From positions 1 through 13,291 of the forward strand of contig CBDATB010000008.1 in the NCBI GenBank assembly GCA_965199745.1: a stretch of 13,291 bases of DNA. Direction: 5' to 3'. This stretch comes from CBDATB01 sp965199745. GTDB lineage: Bacteria > Bacteroidota > Bacteroidia > Cytophagales > Flammeovirgaceae. The translations under genes and the position numbers were made by a program. Below the pieces are notes generated by a model. The model saw only the letters and a list, made by a program, of their open reading frames with translations, ran no database searches and had not been told where the DNA came from. Shown here piece by piece: positions 1 through 7,855 of this stretch. The stretch's first letter is position 1. The number at the start of each line of letters is the position of its first letter.

Positions 1-1695
1 AACTACATTTTTAAGATTCATTTTTTTGCGCATCACACATAAATCATTCAAAAGCTTATTAGGGTTATACCTCTGTACGTCTTCTATAGTATACAAATCT
101 AGCCCCTGTAAAATAGGTACTAATTCCTCTCTTACTCCAATAGATTCATAATCTTTTATACCAGCTACCTGTAATCGCCTTTCAGCCTTCATTTGTGGAA
201 AAAAAATTACATCCCGAATAGAAAAACTATCCGTCATAACCATTGTCAATCTATCAATACCAATACCTAGACCAGACGCCGGCGGCATTCCATATGAAAG
301 TGAACGCAAAAAATCCTCATCCAAAAACATCGCCTCTTCGTCCCCCCGATTCACTAACTCTAGTTGATCCTCAAACCTTTGACGCTGCTCGATAGGGTCG
401 TTCAGCTCTGAAAAAGAATTACATATTTCTTTGCCGTTACAGATAACCTCAAAACGCTCGACAAAACCCTTCTTCAAACGATGCCTCTTCGCTAATGGAG
501 ACATTTCCACAGGATAATCCATAATAAAAGTAGGATCTATAAGTTTAGACTCACAACATCCCCCGAAAATCTCATCAATAAGCTTACCTTTTCCCATCCT
601 AGAATCGATTGGTATGTTGAGCTTCTCTGCCGTTTCTCTCAAAGCACACTCATCCATGCCACAAATGTTAATACCCGTAAAATGCTCAATAGCTTCAAAT
701 AGAGTAAAGCGTTTCCAAGGCCGCTTGAAATCGATAGTGTAGTCGCCTAACTGAACAGTTGTTTTTCCATGAAGTGCTAAAGCTATCTTTTCTAGCATTT
801 CTTCTACTAAACACATCATCCACTCATAATCTTTGTAGGCAACATATAACTCCATTTGTGTAAATTCAGGGTTGTGGAAACGACCCATCCCTTCATTACG
901 AAAGTCTTTGGCAAATTCATAAACACCTTCATAACCGCCCACGATAAGCCTTTTCAAGTAAAGCTCGTTGGCAATACGCAAATATAAAGTCGTATCTAAA
1001 GTGTTGTGGTACGTTTTAAATGGGCGTGCTGATGCCCCACCATACAAAGGCTGTAAAATAGGCGTTTCTACTTCTATATAACCGCTTTCATTCAGATAAT
1101 CGCGCATAGTATTCATCAGTTTTGCACGCTGACGGAATATCTCTTTTACCTCCGGATTAACAACTAAATCCACATAGCGCTGCCGATACCTTTGCTCCGA
1201 GTCAGTAAAAGCATCATGTACTTTTTCTCGTCCTTGTTCGTTGATGCTAGTCTTAACAATTGGCAGCGGCTTGAGCGATTTAGACAGCAGTTTAAACATC
1301 TTTACATGAACCGATATTTCACCCACCCGTGTCTTAAATACAAATCCTTCAACACCGATAATATCGCCAATGTCTAGTAGTTTTTTAAATACTACATTAT
1401 ATAGGCTTTTGTCTTCCCCAGCACACAAATCATCCCTCCTTAAATACAGTTGTATCCTACCGCAATCATCTTGTAGCTCTGCAAAAGAAGCACTTCCCAT
1501 AACACGAATACTCATCAATCGACCTGCGAGTTGCACACAATCAAATGCTTTGCTCGATCCTTCATAGTGCGATTTGATCAATCCTGTATTCATATTCACT
1601 GCAAAACAAGCAGCTGGATAAGGATCGATGCCCATATCAATTAACTGCTGCCTCTTTTCTCTTCTTAAAATCTCCTGCTGGCTTAATGCTTTCAT
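1..1695 (-). CDS. lysS: Lysyl-tRNA synthetase, class II (partial, 3' end beyond window)
   Basis: This cytoplasmic enzyme charges tRNA-Lys with lysine using ATP. The reading frame is open for 565 codons from the ATG at 1695 to the left edge, so the C-terminus is missing. An OB-fold anticodon-binding domain occupies roughly residues 55-140. The class II catalytic core follows, with motif 2 at about 260-283 (FRNEGMGRFHNPEF) and motif 3 at about 474-485 (GLGIGIDRL). The usual bacterial LysRS ends shortly after the IRDVIFFPQM segment (residues 493-502). Here the chain continues for at least 63 residues. From memory, Bacteroidota LysRS proteins carry such an extension, so it supports the taxonomic call. 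All class II motifs look intact. The gene is divergent from the caspase-like gene and shares a 256-bp AT-rich spacer with it. The ATG was chosen because the reading MKALSQQEILRREK fits the start of LysRS proteins. Confidence 0.97.
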   Translation of the reverse strand, partial: MKALSQQEILRREKRQQLIDMGIDPYPAACFAVNMNTGLIKSHYEGSSKAFDCVQLAGRLMSIRVMGSASFAELQDDCGRIQLYLRRDDLCAGEDKSLYNVVFKKLLDIGDIIGVEGFVFKTRVGEISVHVKMFKLLSKSLKPLPIVKTSINEQGREKVHDAFTDSEQRYRQRYVDLVVNPEVKEIFRQRAKLMNTMRDYLNESGYIEVETPILQPLYGGASARPFKTYHNTLDTTLYLRIANELYLKRLIVGGYEGVYEFAKDFRNEGMGRFHNPEFTQMELYVAYKDYEWMMCLVEEMLEKIALALHGKTTVQLGDYTIDFKRPWKRFTLFEAIEHFTGINICGMDECALRETAEKLNIPIDSRMGKGKLIDEIFGGCCESKLIDPTFIMDYPVEMSPLAKRHRLKKGFVERFEVICNGKEICNSFSELNDPIEQRQRFEDQLELVNRGDEEAMFLDEDFLRSLSYGMPPASGLGIGIDRLTMVMTDSFSIRDVIFFPQMKAERRLQVAGIKDYESIGVREELVPILQGLDLYTIEDVQRYNPNKLLNDLCVMRKKMNLKNVV

Positions 1696-1740
1696 AATAT
1701 TAATATTCTAATTAAAATCCTAAACAGCAAAAATAATGAA

Positions 1741-1777
1741 CAAATATATTTTTTTATATAGTTTTCTTTTAATCAAA
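1741..1777 (-). promoter_or_regulatory. Possible Bacteroidota-type promoter for lysS
   Basis: On the minus strand, TATATTTG (1748 to 1741) matches the TAnnTTTG -7 box of Bacteroidota sigma-70 promoters. A TTTG lies upstream (1777 to 1774), with a 25-base spacer. That is a little longer than the usual 17-23 bases, so the -33 assignment is weak. The -7 box lies 46 bases before the lysS ATG. The whole stretch is very AT-rich and a chance match is possible. Confidence 0.35.
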
Positions 1778-1813
1778 ATATTTTAAAATATATCTGCAAA
1801 AAACTTTTGGCAG
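1778..1813. repeat. Two adjacent palindromes between divergent genes
   Basis: The 14-bp ATATTTTAAAATAT (1778-1791) is a perfect palindrome. The 20-bp CTGCAAAAAACTTTTGGCAG (1794-1813) pairs 4+4 bp around one A/G mismatch. They sit side by side upstream of both genes. They could be an operator or a small hairpin, but in such AT-rich DNA the first could easily arise by chance. Confidence 0.35.
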
Positions 1814-1878
1814 ACAGTTTGCAATACATCACTTACTTAAAATATACACTTAGCTCAATAATTATGGTTCTTTGTTTT

Positions 1879-1910
1879 TTTGTCAAAGAAATTAAACAAC
1901 CATAACTTTG
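1879..1910 (+). promoter_or_regulatory. Bacteroidota sigma-70 promoter of the caspase-like gene
   Basis: TTTG (1879-1882), a 20-base spacer and TAACTTTG (1903-1910) match the known Bacteroidota consensus TTTG-N17-23-TAnnTTTG exactly. Transcription would start a few bases after 1910, giving a leader of about 35 bases before the ATG at 1952. This is the clearest promoter in the window. It also argues against the upstream in-frame TTG at 1880, which lies inside the -33 box. Confidence 0.75.
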
Positions 1911-1951
1911 CACTCAAATACGATACTATCCTTATTTATTTTCTAATTGCT

Positions 1952-4828
1952 ATGAAAAAGATACATTTACTATCTGTCTTTTTTTGCATTGCCTATACGT
2001 CCTTCGCTCAAGAACACGAACCCTTATTAGTTATCGATCCGCAAGGGCATTCCGCTGCTATTCGCGATCTTGCTTTTATCGATCGAGGTAAAACCTTAAT
2101 TTCTGTCTCTGACGACAAAACAATCAGATTGTGGAATATTAGCTCGGGTGCAGTAAAAAAAACACTTCGCGGACAAATTGGGGCAGGTCCCCTTGGCAAA
2201 CTATATGCCTTAGCTGTTTCTTCAGATGAAAAATACATCGCTGTTGCAGGAAATCTACCCGACAACGCTATCCGTGTTTATCATTTGCCTACCACCCGAC
2301 TTATTGCCACTTTTACAGACCACAAAAATATTATAACAGGACTGTCTTTCTCCCCCGATAATCGACTGCTCGCAAGTAGTAGTGGAGATAAAACAATTAA
2401 AATATGGGATACCAATCCTATTTTTAACCAAGACAGTGCTTTCACGCATATTAATACACCGATAAGTACTTTGTCTGGTCATCATGCTGAAGTATATAGC
2501 GTTGATTTTTCCCCCGATGGCAATAAGCTTATTTCAGCTTCTTTCGATAAACATTTGATCCTTTGGCATCGCTCAGGAAATACTTTTCTTTTAAATAAAA
2601 AAATGAAAGAACACAGCGACTATGTATATACTGCAGCTTTTTCCCCTGACGGAAAATATATTGCCTCAGGAGGATATGACGGAAAAGTAGTACTTTGGGA
2701 CACTAATGGCAATTTACACAATATCATAGAAAAGCTAGCTGGACGTATCCTTAGCCTATCTTTTTCCCCCGAAGGTACCAAATTACTTGCTATGACCGAC
2801 ATAGGTAAGGTATACGATATTCCCTATGGGCATCAATACGCCTCTTTCAAGTTGCATGACAATACAGTGAGTGCCTCTGCCTTTATGCCTCTTGCTTCAA
2901 AAAATGTAGCACCAGTAGCTACCGCAGGAGGAAATAATCAAGTGATTTTTATCTGGAACGCCTACACCGGACAAACTTTAAAGAAAATTGTAGGAAAAGG
3001 TAGAAGTGCCTGGTCAGTTGCTTTTTCAGGCAATAAGCAACTGGCAATAGGTTATACACCCGCAAGCGAAAAAAAAAACGACGCTTGGCGCGGCGATCTG
3101 GAAGTTAGTTTTGATTTGAAAAATTTTCATTTTTCACTACAAAAACCCGATGAAAATGCTTTTAATAGAACACTTTCTGTCTTTCAAAATCAACCAGTAA
3201 TTAGAAAAAATGCTTATACTATACAATACGGCAGTGCTATTCAGATCGAAAATGACCATAACAAAGATAAAATACTGCGGTGTTATACTTATACCCAAAC
3301 CGGCAATATGATCGTTGGAAGTGCTGGCTCATTGAAGCTGTATGACCGCCAAGGTAGATTTCTACATAGCTTTGTGGGACACACTGGTGAGATTTGGTCA
3401 GTATCAATTTCTGCCGATAATCGTTTGTTGGCTTCTGCAAGTAGCGACCAAACAGTCAAAATTTGGAATATTGCCAGTGCAGAACTTCTCGCAACTCTTT
3501 TTGTAAGTACAGATAAAGAATGGGTATGTTGGACACCACAAGGCTATTACGAGGCTTCTGCAGGAGGAGAAAAATACATCGGTTGGCACGTCAATAAGGG
3601 CAAAAATAAAACAGCAGAATTTTTCCCTTCTCACGTCTTTCGCAAGCACTTTCATCAGCCAGACTTAGTGAAAGCAACTATTAGTCTAGGTACTTTCAAA
3701 CTAGCGCAGTATCAAGAAAGTATCACCCAACAACTGCCCCCAGAAGTCTCCTGGTATGAACCCGCGGTTTTTGAAACAGAGACCAAAAAATCTAGCATAC
3801 GAGTTCGAGCAAAAGTAAGCTCTAAAAGCCCCATCAAACAAGTGAAGTTGCTAATAGACGGGCGACCAATAGCAGGCAAAAGAGGTTTGAAATTAGCTAA
3901 AACAGATACACCTACTGAAAAACTCGTGGAATATGAAATTGATTTAGTCAACCATAAAAACAGCATCAGAATTTTTGCCGAAAATGAATATGCCCAGGCA
4001 GTTTCTCAAGAAAAAATTGTATATTATATTGCCCAACACAACACATATGACGAAGCAGAAGAATTAGATTTCGATATCGATGATTTTATAGCAAAACCTA
4101 ATCTTTATATGCTTAGTGTGGGTATTTCAGATTTCGCCAATAGCAGCTATAACCTCGATTTTGCCGACGACGACGCCCAGTCAATGAGTGATCTGTACCG
4201 CCGACAAGAAGGCCTGCTCTTCGAAAGCACAACAATAACACAACTAACCGACAAGCAGGCGACAAAAGCCAATATCTTACAAGCATTTCAGCAACTCGAA
4301 CAACAAGCTACTAAAGACGATATAGTAGTGATATTTATGGCTTCACACGGTATTAATCATCAAGGTGATTTCTATGTTTTACCACATGATGGCGATGTAA
4401 ACCGCCTGAAAGAAACCTTGATTAGTTGGGAAAATTTTGCCAATGTACTTGGCAATTTGCCCTCAAAAGTAATTATGTACCTCGACGCTTGCCACAGTGG
4501 TAAACTTGGCGATAACGTGTCGAAAAACAACACAGAAGCCCTGCGCCATATGTCTTCCGACCGCAACGGCGTAGTTATCATGTCTGCCTCAACAGGTGAT
4601 GAAAGCTCTCTAGAAAACGCTGACTGGGGGCATGGCGTATTTACCTACGCACTGTTGCAAGGCATGAACGAAGGAAAGGCCAATATTAAAGCTGATGATT
4701 TAATCTATTTGAGAGAGCTGGATTATTACGTTTATGAAAAAGTAGTAGAACTTACTAACAACCAACAACACCCCACTACGCAAAAACCCAGCACTATTAG
4801 TAGCTTACAAATGATAAAATTAGAGTAG
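1952..4828 (+). CDS. Secreted WD40-repeat / caspase-like (peptidase C14) protein
   Basis: This 958-residue protein is predicted to be exported. Residues 1-20 form a classical signal peptide (MKK, hydrophobic core, SFAQ end). WD40 repeats follow, several ending in IRLWN, IKIWD or VVLWD, up to about residue 385, with another at about 476-515 (GHTGEIWSV...KIWN). A linker (WTPQGYYEAS..., about 525-560) of a kind I recall from other bacterial WD40-caspase proteins comes next. It leads to a beta-rich stretch and an acidic segment (700-712). The caspase-like domain spans about 717-950, with catalytic His799 in MASHG and Cys847 in DACHSG, both intact. Such peptidases cleave after basic or acidic residues; the target here is unknown. 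WD40 propellers usually bind partner proteins, so recognition of a ligand or substrate is likely. The ATG at 1952 is preferred over the TTG at 1880 because it begins the signal peptide and lies downstream of the promoter. The gene converges on the peroxiredoxin gene with 4 bases between them. Confidence 0.9.
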   Translation: MKKIHLLSVFFCIAYTSFAQEHEPLLVIDPQGHSAAIRDLAFIDRGKTLISVSDDKTIRLWNISSGAVKKTLRGQIGAGPLGKLYALAVSSDEKYIAVAGNLPDNAIRVYHLPTTRLIATFTDHKNIITGLSFSPDNRLLASSSGDKTIKIWDTNPIFNQDSAFTHINTPISTLSGHHAEVYSVDFSPDGNKLISASFDKHLILWHRSGNTFLLNKKMKEHSDYVYTAAFSPDGKYIASGGYDGKVVLWDTNGNLHNIIEKLAGRILSLSFSPEGTKLLAMTDIGKVYDIPYGHQYASFKLHDNTVSASAFMPLASKNVAPVATAGGNNQVIFIWNAYTGQTLKKIVGKGRSAWSVAFSGNKQLAIGYTPASEKKNDAWRGDLEVSFDLKNFHFSLQKPDENAFNRTLSVFQNQPVIRKNAYTIQYGSAIQIENDHNKDKILRCYTYTQTGNMIVGSAGSLKLYDRQGRFLHSFVGHTGEIWSVSISADNRLLASASSDQTVKIWNIASAELLATLFVSTDKEWVCWTPQGYYEASAGGEKYIGWHVNKGKNKTAEFFPSHVFRKHFHQPDLVKATISLGTFKLAQYQESITQQLPPEVSWYEPAVFETETKKSSIRVRAKVSSKSPIKQVKLLIDGRPIAGKRGLKLAKTDTPTEKLVEYEIDLVNHKNSIRIFAENEYAQAVSQEKIVYYIAQHNTYDEAEELDFDIDDFIAKPNLYMLSVGISDFANSSYNLDFADDDAQSMSDLYRRQEGLLFESTTITQLTDKQATKANILQAFQQLEQQATKDDIVVIFMASHGINHQGDFYVLPHDGDVNRLKETLISWENFANVLGNLPSKVIMYLDACHSGKLGDNVSKNNTEALRHMSSDRNGVVIMSASTGDESSLENADWGHGVFTYALLQGMNEGKANIKADDLIYLRELDYYVYEKVVELTNNQQHPTTQKPSTISSLQMIKLE

Positions 4829-4856
4829 TATTTTATCCCTTAAAACTACTACTTTT
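4824..4856. terminator. Bidirectional hairpin terminator shared by convergent genes
   Basis: AGTAGTATTTTA (4824-4835) and TAAAACTACTACT (4841-4853) form an inverted repeat of about 11 bp with one small mismatch or bulge around the loop TCCCT. TTTT follows on the plus strand (4853-4856), and the arms themselves are rich in T and A. The hairpin includes the stop codons of both flanking genes (TAG 4826-4828 on plus, TAA 4835-4833 on minus), so it probably stops both transcripts. Confidence 0.6.
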
Positions 4857-5297
4857 CAACGCTGATATCATTTTGCGGATATGACCACTGGGGTTCATCA
4901 TGTTCTGATATACAGCCGCTATTTCATGGTTTTTGTCTAGTAGATAAGTAACCCGCTTAGGTTTTTGAATAAAAGGAATTTGTGCATTATAGCTTTTACT
5001 AACTTTCCCCCCTAAATCCGAAAGTAAATCGAAGGGCAGTTGATAACGCTCTTTAAATGACTTGTGGGATTGAATTGAATCATGACTAATACCGAATACA
5101 TCTATATTCAACCCGCAGAGTACATGGTATATATTGCCAAAACCACAAGCCTCCCTCGTACAACCAGCAGTGAAATCTTTTGGATAAAAATAGATGATGC
5201 AAGCTTTGCCTTTCAGGTGCTTAGATAATGTAAGTGTTGTGCCAGAAGTAGAAGGCAACGTAAAATCAGGAGCAGAAGAACCGATACTTAATGCCAT
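4833..5297 (-). CDS. bcp: Thioredoxin-dependent peroxiredoxin, BCP/PrxQ type
   Basis: This 154-residue thiol peroxidase reduces hydrogen peroxide and organic hydroperoxides using thioredoxin. The length is normal for the family. The active-site pattern PxxxTxxC is intact (P39, T43, peroxidatic Cys46 in YPKDFTAGC). The resolving Cys51 lies five residues later (GCTREAC), which is typical of the atypical 2-Cys PrxQ group. No signal peptide is seen, so it should act in the cytoplasm. The ATG at 5297 gives the usual start (MALSIGSSAPDFTLPS). The gene is alone on its strand, converging on the caspase-like gene and divergent from sbcD. It may have its own promoter in the 232-bp spacer. Confidence 0.95.
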   Translation of the reverse strand: MALSIGSSAPDFTLPSTSGTTLTLSKHLKGKACIIYFYPKDFTAGCTREACGFGNIYHVLCGLNIDVFGISHDSIQSHKSFKERYQLPFDLLSDLGGKVSKSYNAQIPFIQKPKRVTYLLDKNHEIAAVYQNMMNPSGHIRKMISALKSSSFKG

Positions 5298-5353
5298 AAT
5301 TCTTTCTTTAGCGTTACATTTACAGCAAGTCTACTGCCTAAAAATACAAAATA

Positions 5354-5384
5354 CAAAATTTTACGCTTTTACTTTCACTACAAA
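5354..5384 (-). promoter_or_regulatory. Possible promoter of the peroxiredoxin gene
   Basis: Read on the minus strand, TTTG (5384 to 5381), a 19-base spacer and AAATTTTG (5361 to 5354) resemble the Bacteroidota consensus with one mismatch in the -7 box. The leader would be about 50 bases. It is a moderate match only. Confidence 0.35.
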
Positions 5385-5426
5385 GAATAACAATACCAAA
5401 AACAAAAATATTAATGGTTTTTCATA

Positions 5427-5434
5427 TAACTTTG
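5427..5434 (+). promoter_or_regulatory. Candidate -7 box for sbcD
   Basis: TAACTTTG is an exact TAnnTTTG match and identical to the -7 box of the caspase-like gene. No TTTG is found 17-23 bases upstream, so the -33 element is weak or absent. A start here would leave a leader of about 90 bases before the sbcD start at 5530. Confidence 0.4.
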
Positions 5435-5529
5435 GACATTAAATACAAAATTCTTAGTATAATTAGAAAAATTAACCTCAATACTAATTTTAAAATTTAC
5501 TTTAAACAGTTTGTTCTTTTTTAAAAAAA

Positions 5530-6777
5530 TTGACAAAGCCGTTAAAAATACTACACACGGCCGACTGGCATATAGGCAAACAACTGTACGGTTATGATTT
5601 GTTAGAAGACCACAAACGCTTTTTTCATTGGCTAGTACAGACAATAAAAGAAGAAGCGGTAGAAGTGCTGATGGTTGCAGGAGATATTTTTGACAAAGCC
5701 AATCCTTCTAAAATATCTGAAAAATGCTATATTGACTTAATCAAACGTATTTACCGAGAAACCGATTGCCAAAACATTATCATTACAAGTGGTAACCACG
5801 ATGGAGTGGCCACTTTACAGATGCATAAATCATGGGCGGATATTATTCGCGTACACACTTTAAGCTGTGTACCTGAAAACATAGCAGATGAATGTATAGA
5901 AATTCAAGACGAACAAAGTAATTTGTTATTAGTCGTTTGCGCAGTGCCTTTTTTAAGAGATAAAGATATTAAAAAAGCCTCTGCCGCTAGGAGTTATACA
6001 GATAACCTCACTGCACTTTCTCAAGGCATTATACACCATTATGAATCACTTGATACATTATGTAAAGAAAAATATGATGATACTGTCCCTATCATTGCCA
6101 TGGGGCACCTGTATGCCAGAGGTGTTACTAACAACTCCAACAACATACGTGATATACACACAATAGGCAACCAAGTTGCCTTACAAGCCAATTGTTTGCC
6201 GAGCCGTTTCCAGTATGTAGCCTTAGGGCATATCCATCGTAGACAAACATTTCCCGGCACACCACCTGTTCATTATGCTGGTTCGCCTATTTCTTTGAGT
6301 TTTAAAGAACGCTTATATCCTCATGCAGTCAGCTTGTTGGTTTTATCTCAAGGAAAACTCTCCTCACCTCAGCAGCTTCTAATTCCCTGCTTCAGAAAAT
6401 TGGAGGTGTACGAAGGAACCCTTGAAGAAATACAGCAGCAAATACACGATTTTAAGAATAAAAAAGAACTTCTGCCTGCCTTGGCGGAAATCGTTATCAA
6501 ACAACGATGCGCTACCCCATCTTTAATAATTTCTTTGAATGAGTATCTGCAAGTGCAAAAAAATATACAAGTGGTCAACACCAAAATACATGTTGATAAG
6601 CAAGAGCAACAAATAGATCAAATGGCAGGTGATTTTCAATATCCTCAAATACTCAACGTGAAAAAAGTTTTTCAAAAAAAATTAGCAGAAGAAGACGTAC
6701 TACCTGAACAAAAAAAGGTTTTGATGGAGGCCTTTACCGAAATCTTTCAACAAGTGAAGCAGAGTAAAGCAATTTAA
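5530..6777 (+). CDS. sbcD: SbcD-type exonuclease subunit (Mre11-like)
   Basis: This is the calcineurin-like phosphoesterase subunit of the SbcCD complex, which cleaves DNA hairpins and processes blocked DNA ends. All metal-binding motifs are visible in 415 residues: HTADWH (residues 9-14), GDIFD (51-55), SGNHD (87-91), GH (192-193) and GHIH (233-236). The C-terminal part (from about 280) matches the SbcD capping/SbcC-binding region in position and is the right length. The start is a TTG at 5530. It is the only usable start between the upstream in-frame stop (TAA 5503-5505) and the first catalytic motif. The ATPase partner gene sbcC, often directly downstream, is absent here; a glycosyltransferase gene follows after 43 bases. 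SbcC must be encoded elsewhere if the complex works. Confidence 0.93.
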   Translation: MTKPLKILHTADWHIGKQLYGYDLLEDHKRFFHWLVQTIKEEAVEVLMVAGDIFDKANPSKISEKCYIDLIKRIYRETDCQNIIITSGNHDGVATLQMHKSWADIIRVHTLSCVPENIADECIEIQDEQSNLLLVVCAVPFLRDKDIKKASAARSYTDNLTALSQGIIHHYESLDTLCKEKYDDTVPIIAMGHLYARGVTNNSNNIRDIHTIGNQVALQANCLPSRFQYVALGHIHRRQTFPGTPPVHYAGSPISLSFKERLYPHAVSLLVLSQGKLSSPQQLLIPCFRKLEVYEGTLEEIQQQIHDFKNKKELLPALAEIVIKQRCATPSLIISLNEYLQVQKNIQVVNTKIHVDKQEQQIDQMAGDFQYPQILNVKKVFQKKLAEEDVLPEQKKVLMEAFTEIFQQVKQSKAI

Positions 6778-6820
6778 AAATAAAAGCTGTTTTAGACTAT
6801 TACACCTAATACTAGATCTC

Positions 6821-7792
6821 ATGAAACCCACCGTAACAGTTATATGCCTTTGCTACAACCACGAAAAATATGTGTTAGAAAGTTTACTTTCTGTCGCTGC
6901 ACAAACCTACAAAAATATAGAACTTATTGTGGTCGACGATGCCAGTGTCGACCGTAGCGTACAAGTGATCAAATCTTATATTCACCATCATCCAATAGCC
7001 AACTTTTTAGAACTTTCTACTAACCGAGGACACTGTCGTGCTTTTAATTTAGCTTTAGCAAACGCCACAGGTAAATATGTCATTGACTTAGCAGCAGATG
7101 ACATGTTATTGCCACAAAGAATAGACAAACAAGTGGCTTTTTTTGAAAGCCTTGATGATAATTATGGTGTTATATTTTCAGATACTTACTTAATAAACAA
7201 AAGTAATAATAAGAAAAAAACCTATTTTCACAGAGATAAACAAGGCAATATTCTAGTTCATGTCCCTTCCGGTGATGTATATATTCACTTAATTAAAAAA
7301 TTTTTTTTTAGCCCTGATACTATGATGATGCGCAAAAGTACGCTGGATAAATTAGGCGGTTATGACGATACGATCAGCTATGAAGACTATGATTTTGTGG
7401 CCCGGTCGGGTAGAAATTATCATTATGGATTTCAGGACGAAGTGCTTAGTATTAAGCGAGTGGTGTCAGGATCTCAATACACTAGAATATATGATGTAGG
7501 TAAAAATTTACATTTATCCACCACATTACGCGTTTGCCGAAAAATCCAGCAACTCAACAAAAACCCTGCTGAAAACAAAGCACTGGCTTTCAGTGTACGA
7601 TACCACTTGCGTTTGTCCACTTTTACCGCTAATTTTCAAACAGCCTTATCTTATTTTACACTGCTCAAACAAGTGCATAAACCCAGCTTGCTAGACTATT
7701 TAACCTTGCTCATTATTAACTATCGCATTAACCTCAGCTTTTTCTACAAAGGGTATATTGCTTATTTGACTTACATAAAAAAACTGATTTGA
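6821..7792 (+). CDS. Family 2 glycosyltransferase
   Basis: This 323-residue GT-A fold enzyme transfers a sugar from a nucleotide-sugar donor, probably in surface polysaccharide or glycolipid synthesis. It starts as GT2 enzymes do (MKPTVTVICLCYNHEKYVLESLLSV in outline). VVDDAS lies at 37-42, where the donor nucleotide binds. A DxD-like ADD at 92-94 suits metal-diphosphate binding, and YEDYDF at 187-192 fits the acceptor-side catalytic acid. The C-terminal 60 residues are hydrophobic and basic and may touch the membrane, but no clear transmembrane helix is present. The donor and acceptor cannot be read from sequence. The gene lies between sbcD and leuB on the same strand (gaps of 43 and 63 bases), with no other glycan genes nearby, so its pathway is unknown. 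Confidence 0.9.
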   Translation: MKPTVTVICLCYNHEKYVLESLLSVAAQTYKNIELIVVDDASVDRSVQVIKSYIHHHPIANFLELSTNRGHCRAFNLALANATGKYVIDLAADDMLLPQRIDKQVAFFESLDDNYGVIFSDTYLINKSNNKKKTYFHRDKQGNILVHVPSGDVYIHLIKKFFFSPDTMMMRKSTLDKLGGYDDTISYEDYDFVARSGRNYHYGFQDEVLSIKRVVSGSQYTRIYDVGKNLHLSTTLRVCRKIQQLNKNPAENKALAFSVRYHLRLSTFTANFQTALSYFTLLKQVHKPSLLDYLTLLIINYRINLSFFYKGYIAYLTYIKKLI

Positions 7793-7855
7793 ACCCTTAG
7801 GCAACCGCGAGATACAATCCTTACAACTCATTAATATTAATTCTTTAAAAAAAAT

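Larger units (their letters stand above)
1696..1951. other. Divergent intergenic region lysS / caspase-like gene
   Basis: This 256-bp spacer is very AT-rich and has no plausible gene. It holds the candidate lysS promoter, the strong promoter of the caspase-like gene, and two inverted repeats described separately: a perfect ATATTTTAAAATAT palindrome (1778-1791) and the imperfect CTGCAAAAAACTTTTGGCAG (1794-1813). Confidence 0.7.
5298..5529. other. Divergent intergenic region peroxiredoxin / sbcD
   Basis: This 232-bp AT-rich spacer contains only short spurious ORFs. It holds one candidate promoter box for each flanking gene. It also has a short direct repeat (AAAATAC twice, 5341-5347 and then from 5348 with one base change). 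No RNA gene was recognised. Confidence 0.6.

Noticed and set aside
1192..1567. Two short plus-strand ORFs
   Set aside because: They lie antisense to well-conserved lysS sequence and have no protein-like features; they are shadows of the real gene.
1880..1951. Upstream in-frame TTG start for the caspase-like protein
   Set aside because: It falls in the -33 box of an exact consensus promoter, and the ATG at 1952 begins a clean signal peptide.
5194..5644. Short ORFs across the peroxiredoxin/sbcD spacer
   Set aside because: They overlap real coding ends in other frames and have low-complexity AT-driven composition.
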